This document shows, one piece after another, positions 1 to 7,316 of a DNA stretch of 14,437 nucleotides; position 1 is the first letter of the stretch, and every line of letters starts with the position of its first letter. Both the position numbers and the translations under genes were made by a program. Below the pieces are notes generated by a model, which was not told the origin of the DNA, ran no database searches, and saw nothing but the letters and a program-made list of their open reading frames with translations. The stretch is from Lachnospiraceae bacterium (lineage in GTDB: Bacteria; Bacillota; Clostridia; Lachnospirales; Lachnospiraceae): assembly GCA_900772845.1 (NCBI GenBank), contig CAAGSD010000001.1, positions 1-14,437 of the forward strand, in the 5' to 3' direction.

Positions 1-11
1 ATATCAAGAGG

Positions 12-58
12 TTTGCAACACTAACTTCTAGGATATATTTTGCAATACTAAGTTCCAG
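12..58. repeat. Pair of 20-bp imperfect direct repeats upstream of the GH105 gene
   Basis: Two copies of TTTGCAAYACTAASTTCYAG lie at 12-31 and 39-58, offset by 27 bp and matching at 17 of 20 positions. They sit 68 bp before the GH105 start codon. Tandem sites of this kind upstream of a sugar-catabolism gene can be regulator binding sites, but no regulator is visible here and the 5' edge of the window cuts the context. The repeat is seen directly; the operator role is a guess. Confidence 0.4.
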
Positions 59-125
59 TTTTTGGGTGAATGGACTGGAATTTAATTTTCCAATTCACCT
101 GTGAAGTATATGGAAAGGAGAACTT

Positions 126-1202
126 ATGGAGAAAAGACCTTTAGATTACGCAAAAGCATCCATGGATACCATGATGCGCAAATGGGAAGCCCCCAAGCTT
201 CCGCCCGAAGGAAGATTCCACTATCATCAGGGCGTATTCCTGTCAGGAATGTACAAAAGCTATGAACTTTGCAAAGAGGAAAAATATTTCGATTACATCA
301 AGTCCTGGGTCGATGCTGTGATCACCGGAGATGGAGTGATCAAGCAGGCTGATATGGGTCAGTTTGATGATATGCAGCCGGGTATTCTGTTATACCCTCT
401 CTATCATCGTACCGGTGACGCCGGATATAAGAAAGCTTTAGACTCTCTGATGGCTGCCATTGATCGTTATCCCACCACTCCCGAGGGCGGCTATTTCCAC
501 AAGGCTGATCTGCCGGAAGAAATGTGGCTGGATGGATTGTATATGGAAGGTCCCCTGCGGGCTCAGTATGGCGCAGAATTTGATCACCCCGAATATTTTG
601 ATGAGGTTATCTTCCAGGCTCTGACCATGCAGAAACATACCCGTGACCCCAAAACCGGTCTGCTGTATCATGCCTGGTCCTATGACAAGAAAGTAGAATG
701 GGCTGATAAGGAGACCGGCTGCTCCCCCGAGTTCTGGGGCAGAGCCATGGGATGGGTGCCTGTAGCCCTCCTGGACGAACTGGATTTCATTCCCGCCGAT
801 CATCCGGACAGAGCAAAACTGGAAAAAATGGCAGTGGATCTGTTAAAGTCTCTGCTCGCATTCCAGTCTGAAGACGGCAGATGGTATCAGGTGGTCAACC
901 GTGGCGATGATCCCGCCAACTGGTTGGAAAATTCCTGCAGCTGCCTGTATGTAGCGGCTCTGTGCAAAGCGATCCGTAAAGGTCTGCTGGATACCTCTTA
1001 TCTGGAATATGCCCGCAAGGGTTATGAGGGTGTGATCCGCTCCCTGACCTGGGAAGGTGATAATCTCATTATCGGTAATGTCTGCATCGGAACCGGTGTC
1101 GGTGATTATGACCACTATATCCACCGTCCCGTATCCGCCAACGACCTGCACGGGGTCGGCGCCTTCCTGCTGATGTGTGAAGAGTGCGAACAGGTATTTT
1201 AA
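126..1202 (+). CDS. Glycoside hydrolase family 105, unsaturated rhamnogalacturonyl/glucuronyl hydrolase (YteR/YesR-like)
   Basis: This 358-residue cytoplasmic enzyme (no signal peptide) fits the GH105 alpha6/alpha6-barrel family. The family hydrolyses the unsaturated uronic acid at the end of oligosaccharides made by pectate or rhamnogalacturonan lyases, a late step in pectin use. The segment MWLDGLYM (residues 133-140) carries Asp136, matching the general acid/base Asp of YteR. An HQG near residue 34 and FWGRAMGW (203-210) are also typical. The length is normal for the family. The start is supported by GGAAAGGAG a few bases upstream. No transporter or lyase is in the window, so its operon partners, if any, lie to the left. 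The last two bases of the stop codon are also the first two of the repeat element that follows. Family assignment is firm; exact substrate is not resolved. Confidence 0.9.
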   Translation: MEKRPLDYAKASMDTMMRKWEAPKLPPEGRFHYHQGVFLSGMYKSYELCKEEKYFDYIKSWVDAVITGDGVIKQADMGQFDDMQPGILLYPLYHRTGDAGYKKALDSLMAAIDRYPTTPEGGYFHKADLPEEMWLDGLYMEGPLRAQYGAEFDHPEYFDEVIFQALTMQKHTRDPKTGLLYHAWSYDKKVEWADKETGCSPEFWGRAMGWVPVALLDELDFIPADHPDRAKLEKMAVDLLKSLLAFQSEDGRWYQVVNRGDDPANWLENSCSCLYVAALCKAIRKGLLDTSYLEYARKGYEGVIRSLTWEGDNLIIGNVCIGTGVGDYDHYIHRPVSANDLHGVGAFLLMCEECEQVF

Positions 1203-1400
1203 TGATGCCAGGGTCAAAAGGTCTAAGCCCACATGAGCTTGCTCATACGTGGGTGAAAGACCTTAGGACCCGCCCCGATATGAGCATAAAAGTGGGATGA
1301 TAATCCCACGATATGCGAATAGAGGGTAGGATTGTGGGAGTGCATAGCACGGGGCAATCCGTAGGCATCAAAGTCGGGGGCTTTTGACCCCGACATCATT
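1201..1400. repeat. 200-bp MITE-like multi-hairpin repeat with 20-bp terminal inverted repeats (copy 1)
   Basis: The left end AATGATGCCAGGGTCAAAAG (1201-1220) and the reverse complement of the right end (1381-1400) match at 18 of 20 positions. Inside are several foldable arms: 1219-1264 (AAGGTCT...AGACCTT enclosing CCCAC/GTGGG and ATGAGC/GCTCAT), 1293-1310 (GTGGGA/TCCCAC), 1329-1360 (GGATTG/CAATCC enclosing GTGC/GCAC) and 1373-1394 (GTCGGGG/CCCCGAC). No open reading frame in it looks real. Two segments recur inverted at 12644-12737: 46 of 46 bases for 1201-1246 and 37 of 41 for 1329-1369. This suggests a non-autonomous mobile element or a dispersed structured repeat. A clean target-site duplication could not be made out. 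Confidence 0.8.
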
Positions 1401-1446
1401 TTAATAGCTTTATACCTCTTTGCTCTGAAATGCAAAACCCAGTTTA

Positions 1447-1488
1447 CAGATCTGCCCGCTGCCGGTATCCCGGCGGCGGGCAGATCTG
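1447..1488 (-). terminator. Long GC-rich hairpin ending the LUD/ProX transcript
   Basis: The arms CAGATCTGCCCGC and its exact complement, with an inner GCCGG/CCGGC stem and a TATC loop, form a near-perfect hairpin 17 bases beyond the deacylase stop codon. The flank after it on the minus strand is TAAACTGGGTTTT, a poor U-tract; the plus side has more T-rich sequence. It may act in both directions, since the upstream repeat and GH105 gene converge on it. Confidence 0.6.
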
Positions 1489-1504
1489 CTTATATTATTA
1501 CTTT

Positions 1505-2044
1505 TTACAGCTTTACTTTTACAAAATCATGTTCCATGGCAGGAATCACCTTTTCGATCAGATCCGCCGTCCGCATGCGGAGGCTGGAGGTATTGATGCA
1601 GGGGTGGCATCCGAAATATTCGCTGTCCAGCACCTCTTCATCGATCAACAGCTTCACCTGATGTTCCTTATCGTTCATCAGACCGAGCACACTGACAGAG
1701 CCGGGAGTAATATCCAGGAATTTCTCCATGTATTCCGGCTTGGCAAAAGAAAGCCTCGCCGAGCCGATCTGCGCCGACAGATCCTTGGTATGGAACACCT
1801 TGGTATCCGGGATCATCAGCAGATAAAAGGCCGTCTCCTGGCGGTTGCACAGGAACAGATTCTTACAGACCATGGACTCCAGGATCTCATCCACTTCCTT
1901 ACAATCCTCCATGGTCATCGCCGGAGCGTGATCCACACGGTCATATTCCACACCTAAGCCATCCAGCAGGTCATAAGTGCGTATCTCTTTGTCCAGTCTG
2001 CCGGTGGTATCGGCAGGTCTTCCTTTTTGCAATACTAATGTCAT
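1505..2044 (-). CDS. ProX/YbaK-type prolyl-tRNA synthetase-associated deacylase (PrdX-like)
   Basis: A 179-residue protein of the YbaK/ProRS-associated domain family. These free-standing editing domains hydrolyse mischarged aminoacyl-tRNA, typically Ala-tRNA(Pro) or Cys-tRNA(Pro). Family marks include a His in DHAPAMT (residues 38-44), Lys61 in the CKNLFL segment, the SFAKPEYM region and GCHPCIN (145-151) near the C-terminus. The chosen ATG at 2044 follows a GGGGAAAAGAC stretch. An in-frame extension to 2179 would overlap the upstream LUD gene by 115 bp and has no family resemblance, so it is rejected. The gene lies 20 bp after the LUD gene and is probably co-transcribed. The aminoacyl specificity (proX versus ybaK type) cannot be settled from sequence alone. 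Confidence 0.87.
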   Translation of the reverse strand: MTLVLQKGRPADTTGRLDKEIRTYDLLDGLGVEYDRVDHAPAMTMEDCKEVDEILESMVCKNLFLCNRQETAFYLLMIPDTKVFHTKDLSAQIGSARLSFAKPEYMEKFLDITPGSVSVLGLMNDKEHQVKLLIDEEVLDSEYFGCHPCINTSSLRMRTADLIEKVIPAMEHDFVKVKL

Positions 2045-2064
2045 TGTCTTTTCCCCTTTGTTGC

Positions 2065-2691
2065 CTAATAACCAATGGTGTCGTTTACGAGGATCACATG
2101 GATCCGGTCCGTATGTCTGGAATATCTCGTGATCAGGAACTGACAGCAGATGGTATCCGGAGACTTGCAGTCGAAGCATTTTCCGGTTTCTTTGCAGGGA
2201 GTCTTGATGTCGAATCTCTGGGCGTTGATAGGTGCAGCCACGTTTCTCGCACGCTTCATGGCACTGTCTAAGTCTGCGCAGACCTTGTTCATGCCGACGA
2301 TGAAGATTACTTTCCTCGGTCCCTGGGCTATGCAGGAGACACGGTTGGAATTGCCGTCGATATTGACCATGACACCGTCACTGGTGATGGCATTGGCGCT
2401 GGAGAGGAAGATATCCGCATCGTATGCTGCCATAAGTCCTGCTCTGGCATCCATCTTAGAGCGGTCGATATAGTGGTAATTGCCTGCTTCCAGAGCGGAG
2501 ATCAGTCCGATCTCTCCGGCACTCATGCATCCGCCCATGGCGATGGTGCTTCCCTCCGGGATCAGCTCCAGTGCCTGTTTTAATGCAGCTTCTTTATCCT
2601 CTGCATAATAACCTGACATGTTGTGGGACTGTAATCCCTTGATCACTGTTTTGGCCAGCTGTTCATTTCTTTTTCTGATCATTTCATTCAT
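2065..2691 (-). CDS. LUD-domain protein (LutC/YkgG-like, DUF162)
   Basis: This 208-residue protein is a stand-alone LUD domain. Recognisable features are the Gly-rich segment MGGCMSAGEIGL, the central DADIFLSSANAITSDGVMVNIDG stretch (described here by its core, SSANAITSDG) and a C-terminal Cys cluster CKETGKCFDCKSPDTICC. LUD proteins take part in lactate utilisation as LutB/LutC partners, but the short Clostridia forms such as this one stand alone and have no settled role. The start ATG follows AGGAAGGTTAAGAG, a good ribosome binding site. It is the first gene of a two-gene minus-strand unit with the deacylase. No LutA or LutB partner is nearby, so lactate use should not be assumed. Confidence 0.85.
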   Translation of the reverse strand: MNEMIRKRNEQLAKTVIKGLQSHNMSGYYAEDKEAALKQALELIPEGSTIAMGGCMSAGEIGLISALEAGNYHYIDRSKMDARAGLMAAYDADIFLSSANAITSDGVMVNIDGNSNRVSCIAQGPRKVIFIVGMNKVCADLDSAMKRARNVAAPINAQRFDIKTPCKETGKCFDCKSPDTICCQFLITRYSRHTDRIHVILVNDTIGY

Positions 2692-2782
2692 CTCTTAACC
2701 TTCCTGCCTTTCCGTAATCTGCAAATTTTATTCCTGTGGAACGATTTCTTATTGATCCTATTTTATCAAAAAAATGATTCTG

Positions 2783-2810
2783 TGTATAGCAACCATTTTA
2801 TATTTGACAA
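2783..2810 (-). promoter_or_regulatory. Candidate sigma-A promoter for the LUD-deacylase unit
   Basis: On the minus strand TTGTCA (2810-2805) and TATACA (2788-2783) are separated by 16 bp, giving a leader of about 85 nt. Its -35 overlaps the -35 of the divergent riboswitch promoter. The match is seen; activity is inferred. Confidence 0.4.
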
Positions 2811-2832
2811 TACTTTTCGCATATGCTAGGAT
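2804..2832 (+). promoter_or_regulatory. Sigma-A promoter of the riboswitch-ATPase transcript
   Basis: A perfect -35 TTGACA (2804-2809) lies 17 bp from a -10 TAGGAT (2827-2832). The predicted start, near 2839-2840, falls right at the 5' edge of the riboswitch aptamer, which supports both calls. Confidence 0.75.
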
Positions 2833-2837
2833 ATTTC

Positions 2838-2993
2838 CAATATTAGGGAGTAGTTCACATCGGATAACCGATGTTGTGTTGGTCGTCATCACGTTAGTGA
2901 AGCCACAGGCAGTCGCTAACCGGGCAGTACACTTCTACAGAAATGGAACGAGACTTTTATTGTATGTTTATCATGCAGTAAAAGTCTTTTTTT
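2838..2993 (+). ncRNA. yybP-ykoY manganese riboswitch with expression platform
   Basis: The leader has the two signature strands of the yybP-ykoY aptamer: GGGAGTAG at 2846-2853 and GAACGAGAC at 2946-2954. It precedes a P-type cation ATPase, a common target of this class. The closing helix P1 can form from CAATA (2838-2842) and TATTG (2958-2962). That 3' strand is also part of the 5' arm of the terminator that follows. This predicts that ligand-stabilised P1 blocks terminator formation and turns expression on, in line with known Mn2+-activated members. Sequence motifs and context are seen; ligand is taken from the family. Confidence 0.87.
2951..2993 (+). terminator. Intrinsic terminator of the riboswitch
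   Basis: AGACTTTTA (2951-2959) pairs with TAAAAGTCT (2979-2987). The stem extends inward with two G-U pairs to a small TTTAT loop and is followed by a T-run to 2993. It competes with helix P1 of the aptamer for bases 2958-2962. Confidence 0.85.
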
Positions 2994-3044
2994 GTGTGAT
3001 AAACAAAGGATCCGGGTACATTATTTAAGAAGGAGGATTTGTAT

Positions 3045-5672
3045 ATGACACAAAAAAATATCTGGAATATTTCTGTAAAAGAACTCATGGAAAAATATCA
3101 GGTGACAGAACAGGGGCTTACTACTGCCCGCTCGGAGGAGCTTCGCCTGGAAAAGGGTGAAAATATCCTGCAGGAGAGCAGGCGCAAAAGTATACCGGAA
3201 GTATTTATCAGTCAGTTTGCTGATCTGCTGGTAGTAATCCTGATCATTGCAGCTGTGATCTCCATGTTTTCCGGTAATACGGAAAGTACCGTTGTAATCC
3301 TGCTGGTACTGGTGATCAATGCCATCCTAGGCACCCTGCAGCATGTAAAGGCCCAGCGTTCTCTGGATAGTCTCAGGCAGTTATCTTCGCCCTGTGCAAA
3401 AGTTATTCGAGACGGTGTGAAAAGGGAACTTCCTTCGAAGGATATTGTGCCGGGAGACATTGTCATATTGGAAGCGGGCGACATGATCGTGGCTGATGGA
3501 CGTATCCTGCACAGCTATTCGCTGCAGGTCAACGAAAGCTCTCTGACAGGCGAATCTGCCAATGTAGAAAAATCAGATGCCGTTATAGAGGGTGATGTGG
3601 CACTTGCCGACCGGGCAAATATGGTGTATTCCGGAAGTCTGGTCACCTACGGACGCGCCAAGATGTTGGTGACAGCTACCGGCATGGAGACGGAGCTGGG
3701 TAAGATTGCTGGACTGATGAATGCAGCCAAAGAGCGCAAGACACCGCTGCAGGAGAGCCTGGACAAGTTCAGCAGCAGACTTGCCATACTGATCATGATC
3801 ATATGTGCTGTCGTATTCTGCCTGTGTATCTATCGCCGGATGACGCTGTTGGACTCCATGATGTTTGCAGTGGCACTGGCTGTTGCTGCGATCCCTGAGG
3901 CACTGAGCTCCATTGTGACCATAGTGCAAGCCTTTGGTACACAGAAAATGGCAAAGGAAAATGCAATTATCAAGAATCTGAAAGCTGTGGAAAGTCTGGG
4001 CTGTGTCTCTGTCATCTGCTCTGATAAGACCGGAACACTGACTCAGAATAAAATGACGGTGCAGCAGATTTATATAGAAGACCGGTTATACGAGCCGGAC
4101 CAGCTTGACCTTTTGAATCAGACACATCGCTATCTGCTCTACAACGCTGTCCTCAACAATGATTCCAGTATCGTCGATGACAAGGGCATCGGTGACCCTA
4201 CAGAATATGCCCTTTTAGAGATGTTCCGAAGGATTGAAGCGGATACATCTTCTATTTTGAAAGATGCAAATATGCATGAAGATATTCTCAGGCAGAACAT
4301 GCAGCGTCTTGAGGAAGTGCCTTTTGATTCCGACAGAAAGCTGATGAGTACGAAATATATGCTGCATGGTGTACCTACAATCCTTACCAAAGGTGCTGTG
4401 GATGTTCTCTTAGACCGCTGTGACTATGTGCGCTGCAGCGATGGTATCCGTCCTATGACGGAAGCTGAAAAAGACAAGATCCGTATGCAGAATCAGCTTT
4501 TTTCAGAAAATGGCCTGCGTGTATTGTCTTTTGCTTACAAGGAATCGGATGAAAATCTTGACATCCATGCGGAATATGGCTATACCTTCCTGGGTCTGAT
4601 CTCTATGGTAGATCCTCCCAGAGAGGAATCTGCGGCTGCCGTTGCAGCTTCCAAGAGAGCCGGCATCCGTCCGGTCATGATCACCGGTGATCACAAGGTA
4701 ACAGCAGTGGCGATCGCCCGCCGGATCGGAATATTCGAAGAAGGAGACCTTGCACTGACAGGTGCGGAGCTGGATGCCATGAGCGACAGCGAACTGGATG
4801 AACAGATAGCACAAATCTCCGTCTATGCCAGAGTATCTCCCGAGAACAAAATCCGGATTGTAGAGGCATGGCAGCGCAGAGGTAATATTGTCTCCATGAC
4901 GGGAGACGGTGTGAATGATGCTCCTGCGTTGAAAAAGGCGGACATCGGTGTCGCTATGGGAATTACCGGGACAGAGGTGTCCAAGGATGCCGCAGACATG
5001 ATTCTGTCGGATGATAATTTCGCAACGATCATCAAGGCAGTGGCAAACGGACGTAATGTATACAGAAATATCAAAAATGCCATTTTGTTTCTGCTGTCCG
5101 GTAATACCGCCGGTATCTTAGCAGTATTATACACATCCTTGATGGGACTTCCTGTGCCTTTTACATCGGTACATCTGCTGTTCATCAACCTGTTGACCGA
5201 TTCTCTTCCGGCCCTGGCAATCGGCATGGAACCGGCAGATGACGACCTTCTGAAGAAAAAGCCCAGGAATCCACGGGAAGGAATCCTCACCAGAGGCTTT
5301 ATGATTACGATGATAACACAAGGTCTGCTGATCGCAGCAGCCTCCATGACAGCTTATCACATCGGTCTGACCGTCAGTTCGGCTATGGCCTCCACTATGG
5401 CTTTTGCCACACTGACACTGGCCAGACTGTTCCATGGTTTTAACTGCCGTGGCAGCGAATCCATCTTCCGGCTGGGACTGACATCGAACCGATACAGCCT
5501 CTATGCTTTCGCTGCGGGAGTCTCTTTATTGGCACTGGTTATCTTCATCCCGGGACTGCACAGTGTATTCAGCGTAGCCGATCTGACTATGATAGCACTC
5601 GGTCAGATCGTAGGTCTCGCCCTCATGCCGACAGTGCTGATACAGATAATGAAAATTATCAGGCATAGATAA
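3045..5672 (+). CDS. P2A-type cation-transporting ATPase (Ca2+/Mn2+, PacL/SERCA-like)
   Basis: An 875-residue membrane pump, full length for the family. N-terminal cation-ATPase domain; TGES (168-171) in the actuator domain; IPEALSS in M4 with Glu285 at the metal-site position; phosphorylation motif CSDKTGTLTQ with Asp327; KGAVD (449) in the nucleotide domain; TGDGVND (619-625); and NLLTD (715-719) in M6, matching the Asn/Thr/Asp ligands of SERCA site II. About ten membrane segments are expected. ATG at 3045 is preferred over a TTG six bases earlier because AGGAGG (3031-3036) is 8 nt upstream. The yybP-ykoY riboswitch in its leader argues that it exports Mn2+ (or both Mn2+ and Ca2+), although P2A pumps of this kind are usually annotated as calcium pumps. 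The gene ends 5 bp from the convergent lipoprotein gene. Confidence 0.93.
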   Translation: MTQKNIWNISVKELMEKYQVTEQGLTTARSEELRLEKGENILQESRRKSIPEVFISQFADLLVVILIIAAVISMFSGNTESTVVILLVLVINAILGTLQHVKAQRSLDSLRQLSSPCAKVIRDGVKRELPSKDIVPGDIVILEAGDMIVADGRILHSYSLQVNESSLTGESANVEKSDAVIEGDVALADRANMVYSGSLVTYGRAKMLVTATGMETELGKIAGLMNAAKERKTPLQESLDKFSSRLAILIMIICAVVFCLCIYRRMTLLDSMMFAVALAVAAIPEALSSIVTIVQAFGTQKMAKENAIIKNLKAVESLGCVSVICSDKTGTLTQNKMTVQQIYIEDRLYEPDQLDLLNQTHRYLLYNAVLNNDSSIVDDKGIGDPTEYALLEMFRRIEADTSSILKDANMHEDILRQNMQRLEEVPFDSDRKLMSTKYMLHGVPTILTKGAVDVLLDRCDYVRCSDGIRPMTEAEKDKIRMQNQLFSENGLRVLSFAYKESDENLDIHAEYGYTFLGLISMVDPPREESAAAVAASKRAGIRPVMITGDHKVTAVAIARRIGIFEEGDLALTGAELDAMSDSELDEQIAQISVYARVSPENKIRIVEAWQRRGNIVSMTGDGVNDAPALKKADIGVAMGITGTEVSKDAADMILSDDNFATIIKAVANGRNVYRNIKNAILFLLSGNTAGILAVLYTSLMGLPVPFTSVHLLFINLLTDSLPALAIGMEPADDDLLKKKPRNPREGILTRGFMITMITQGLLIAAASMTAYHIGLTVSSAMASTMAFATLTLARLFHGFNCRGSESIFRLGLTSNRYSLYAFAAGVSLLALVIFIPGLHSVFSVADLTMIALGQIVGLALMPTVLIQIMKIIRHR

Positions 5673-5677
5673 TTGAT

Positions 5678-7237
5678 TTAATCAATAGCTTCCACAGACT
5701 GCAATCTTTCCTTTTTTACCTTCAGATATTCTTCCGCATAATGTGTCTCTTCGTCTGTTGTCAGAATGACCTCCTGCTCCTGCGGCATATCAATATCCGT
5801 TGCCACAAGCAGGAGGGAATCCTCCTTCAGCCAGCTTTCCAGCCCTATGAAAAACTGCGGGTCGTAGTGATCTGCCCCTTTCAGCTCATTATGATATCTG
5901 TCAAAGGAATAGTCCACGGGAGACAGTACATTATAGTCATAATAGCAGATGCCCTGCCCTGTCCAGAAGCTTGTCACCACCAGATAATCGTAGCCATCCT
6001 TTTGTGTGAGGAATATCTGTATGTTCCCCGTATGGGCAATAGCAAATTCCTGCGACCACAGAGGAATGATTCCATATTGTCCGTCTCCCAGATATTCGTA
6101 GACCTCTACCGTTCCCCAGTTTCCTGCCTTATGTAGCGCTTCCGTGAGATCTCCGTTTTCCTCCTCCAGACAGACCTTCGTTACGACCTTTTCCTTGTAG
6201 CCGTTATGGGTCAGATCATAATATCCGGTATAGACCTCTGTCATATCCGGTTCTTCTTTGTCGATATTCTCCTCTTCCAGATAACGAGAATATGTTTTTT
6301 GTACCGAAAAATCTCCCAGAGAAAAGTTACCATCTTTTTGCATGGATACCGGTGCCGTTATATTAAAGCCGGTCTCATAAGCCAGGTCCGCCATCTCGTT
6401 CATATTTATGCCAACCCCTACATTTGCAAAGGGCTGTCCTCCACGAAAGTCATACCGAATCTGCGCCCCCACACCGATACTTTTATAAGTATATCCTTCC
6501 AGTTTCTGCAGCAGACGGGTCTGATCCAGATCCATACTCTTCTGAGCATCTATCTCTCCGTTTTTATCCAGGAAATCCACATGAAGTGTATGGAACTGTT
6601 CATCCAGCTTATCCGCCGCAAGGATTCGTCTGTCAAAATCTTCGACCACCTGTGTATATTCCGATACCTTCGGAGTTCCCTTCAGTACATCTACATAATA
6701 CAGCCCTTCCACATAGACACCGGTTCCGGTTCCCTGCAAGGTAGAAATAAAGTACTCCTTCTCACCATCCCCATCATAATCTGCGGCTTCTACCGCAGGA
6801 GGGGCCGAATACATGTTTTGCCATGGGATCTCCACCCTGTATTCCCGGTCGCCGTCATGAATCACCAGACAGTCTTCTGCACCGTTGCCCCAGACACTGA
6901 CTGTCTCATCATAGGAGTATGACAGCACACCATACTCTCCTTCCGGCAGCTCCCGGGCAGCATCCACCGAGACTTGATCTGCCAGGGTTTTCTCCTGATA
7001 TAGTCCGGTCTGGTAGGTAAGTTTCTCCGGCTCAGGTTCCGTTGTCGTCTCCGTGATTGTCTGTGAGGTGGCTGGAGTGGCTGCAGCGGTTTCCTGACCG
7101 ACTTCCTCTGCCTGAGCAGATTCGGTATCAGAGATTTCCAAAGCGTCCCTACTGCTGCCGCAGCCTGTCAGAGAAAATGCCACGATCAATACCAATAATC
7201 CGTTGCTTATTTCTTTGTGAAGCTTTCTTTTGTACAT
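5678..7237 (-). CDS. Putative surface lipoprotein with acidic repeat-like motifs, function unknown
   Basis: A 519-residue protein starting with a lipoprotein signal: basic MYKRKLHK, a hydrophobic stretch and lipobox LTGC with Cys26 as the lipidation site. A Thr/Glu/Ala-rich linker follows (about 27-75), then the exported domain. DYDGDGEKEYF (153-163) and DLTHNGYKEK (341-350) resemble Asp-rich FG-GAP/VCBS-type calcium-binding turns, which suggests a beta-rich, possibly propeller-like domain. No catalytic motif was recognised. The ATG at 7237 is chosen because GGGGGAGGG lies just upstream; a 10-residue upstream extension would spoil the signal peptide. It follows the Fic gene by 79 bp, in the same direction, and may have its own promoter. 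Surface location is well supported; function is not known. Confidence 0.75.
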   Translation of the reverse strand: MYKRKLHKEISNGLLVLIVAFSLTGCGSSRDALEISDTESAQAEEVGQETAAATPATSQTITETTTEPEPEKLTYQTGLYQEKTLADQVSVDAARELPEGEYGVLSYSYDETVSVWGNGAEDCLVIHDGDREYRVEIPWQNMYSAPPAVEAADYDGDGEKEYFISTLQGTGTGVYVEGLYYVDVLKGTPKVSEYTQVVEDFDRRILAADKLDEQFHTLHVDFLDKNGEIDAQKSMDLDQTRLLQKLEGYTYKSIGVGAQIRYDFRGGQPFANVGVGINMNEMADLAYETGFNITAPVSMQKDGNFSLGDFSVQKTYSRYLEEENIDKEEPDMTEVYTGYYDLTHNGYKEKVVTKVCLEEENGDLTEALHKAGNWGTVEVYEYLGDGQYGIIPLWSQEFAIAHTGNIQIFLTQKDGYDYLVVTSFWTGQGICYYDYNVLSPVDYSFDRYHNELKGADHYDPQFFIGLESWLKEDSLLLVATDIDMPQEQEVILTTDEETHYAEEYLKVKKERLQSVEAID

Positions 7238-7278
7238 ACGCCCTCCCCCTGTAGCCGGTAAATACATTTTCTATCTTT

Positions 7279-7307
7279 ATCATATCTAACGAATCTGGCA
7301 AAGTAAA
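7279..7307 (-). promoter_or_regulatory. Candidate promoter of the lipoprotein gene
   Basis: On the minus strand TTTACT (7307-7302) and TATGAT (7284-7279) are 17 bp apart, about 42 bp before the lipoprotein start codon. It suggests the lipoprotein can be transcribed apart from the Fic gene. Confidence 0.4.
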
Positions 7308-7316
7308 TCCCAAAAA

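Noticed and set aside
65..99. Inverted repeat GGTGAAT...ATTCACC before the GH105 gene as a terminator or riboswitch
   Set aside because: Only a 7-bp outer stem, no T-run and no known aptamer motif.
1223..1435. A minus-strand 70-codon frame across the repeat element
   Set aside because: It is made of the repeat's palindromes, lacks a ribosome binding site and has no protein-like pattern.
2025..2038. A 14-bp exact match (TTTTGCAATACTAA) to bases 38-51 upstream of the GH105 gene
   Set aside because: It lies in the first codons of the deacylase, with no shared flank; most likely chance.
2045..2179. N-terminal extension of the deacylase
   Set aside because: It overlaps the LUD coding region and has no similarity to the family; the ATG at 2044 has a purine-rich site in front.
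2774..3028. An 84-codon plus-strand frame before the ATPase
   Set aside because: It spans the promoter, the riboswitch aptamer and the terminator, which explain the sequence better, and it lacks a ribosome binding site.
3039..3044. TTG as start of the ATPase
   Set aside because: The ATG at 3045 has ideal spacing from AGGAGG; the TTG would be only 2 nt from it.
5654..5686. AT-rich palindromes between the convergent ATPase and lipoprotein stops as a terminator
   Set aside because: Stems are short, AT-only and not followed by a T-run in either direction, so I do not call a terminator.
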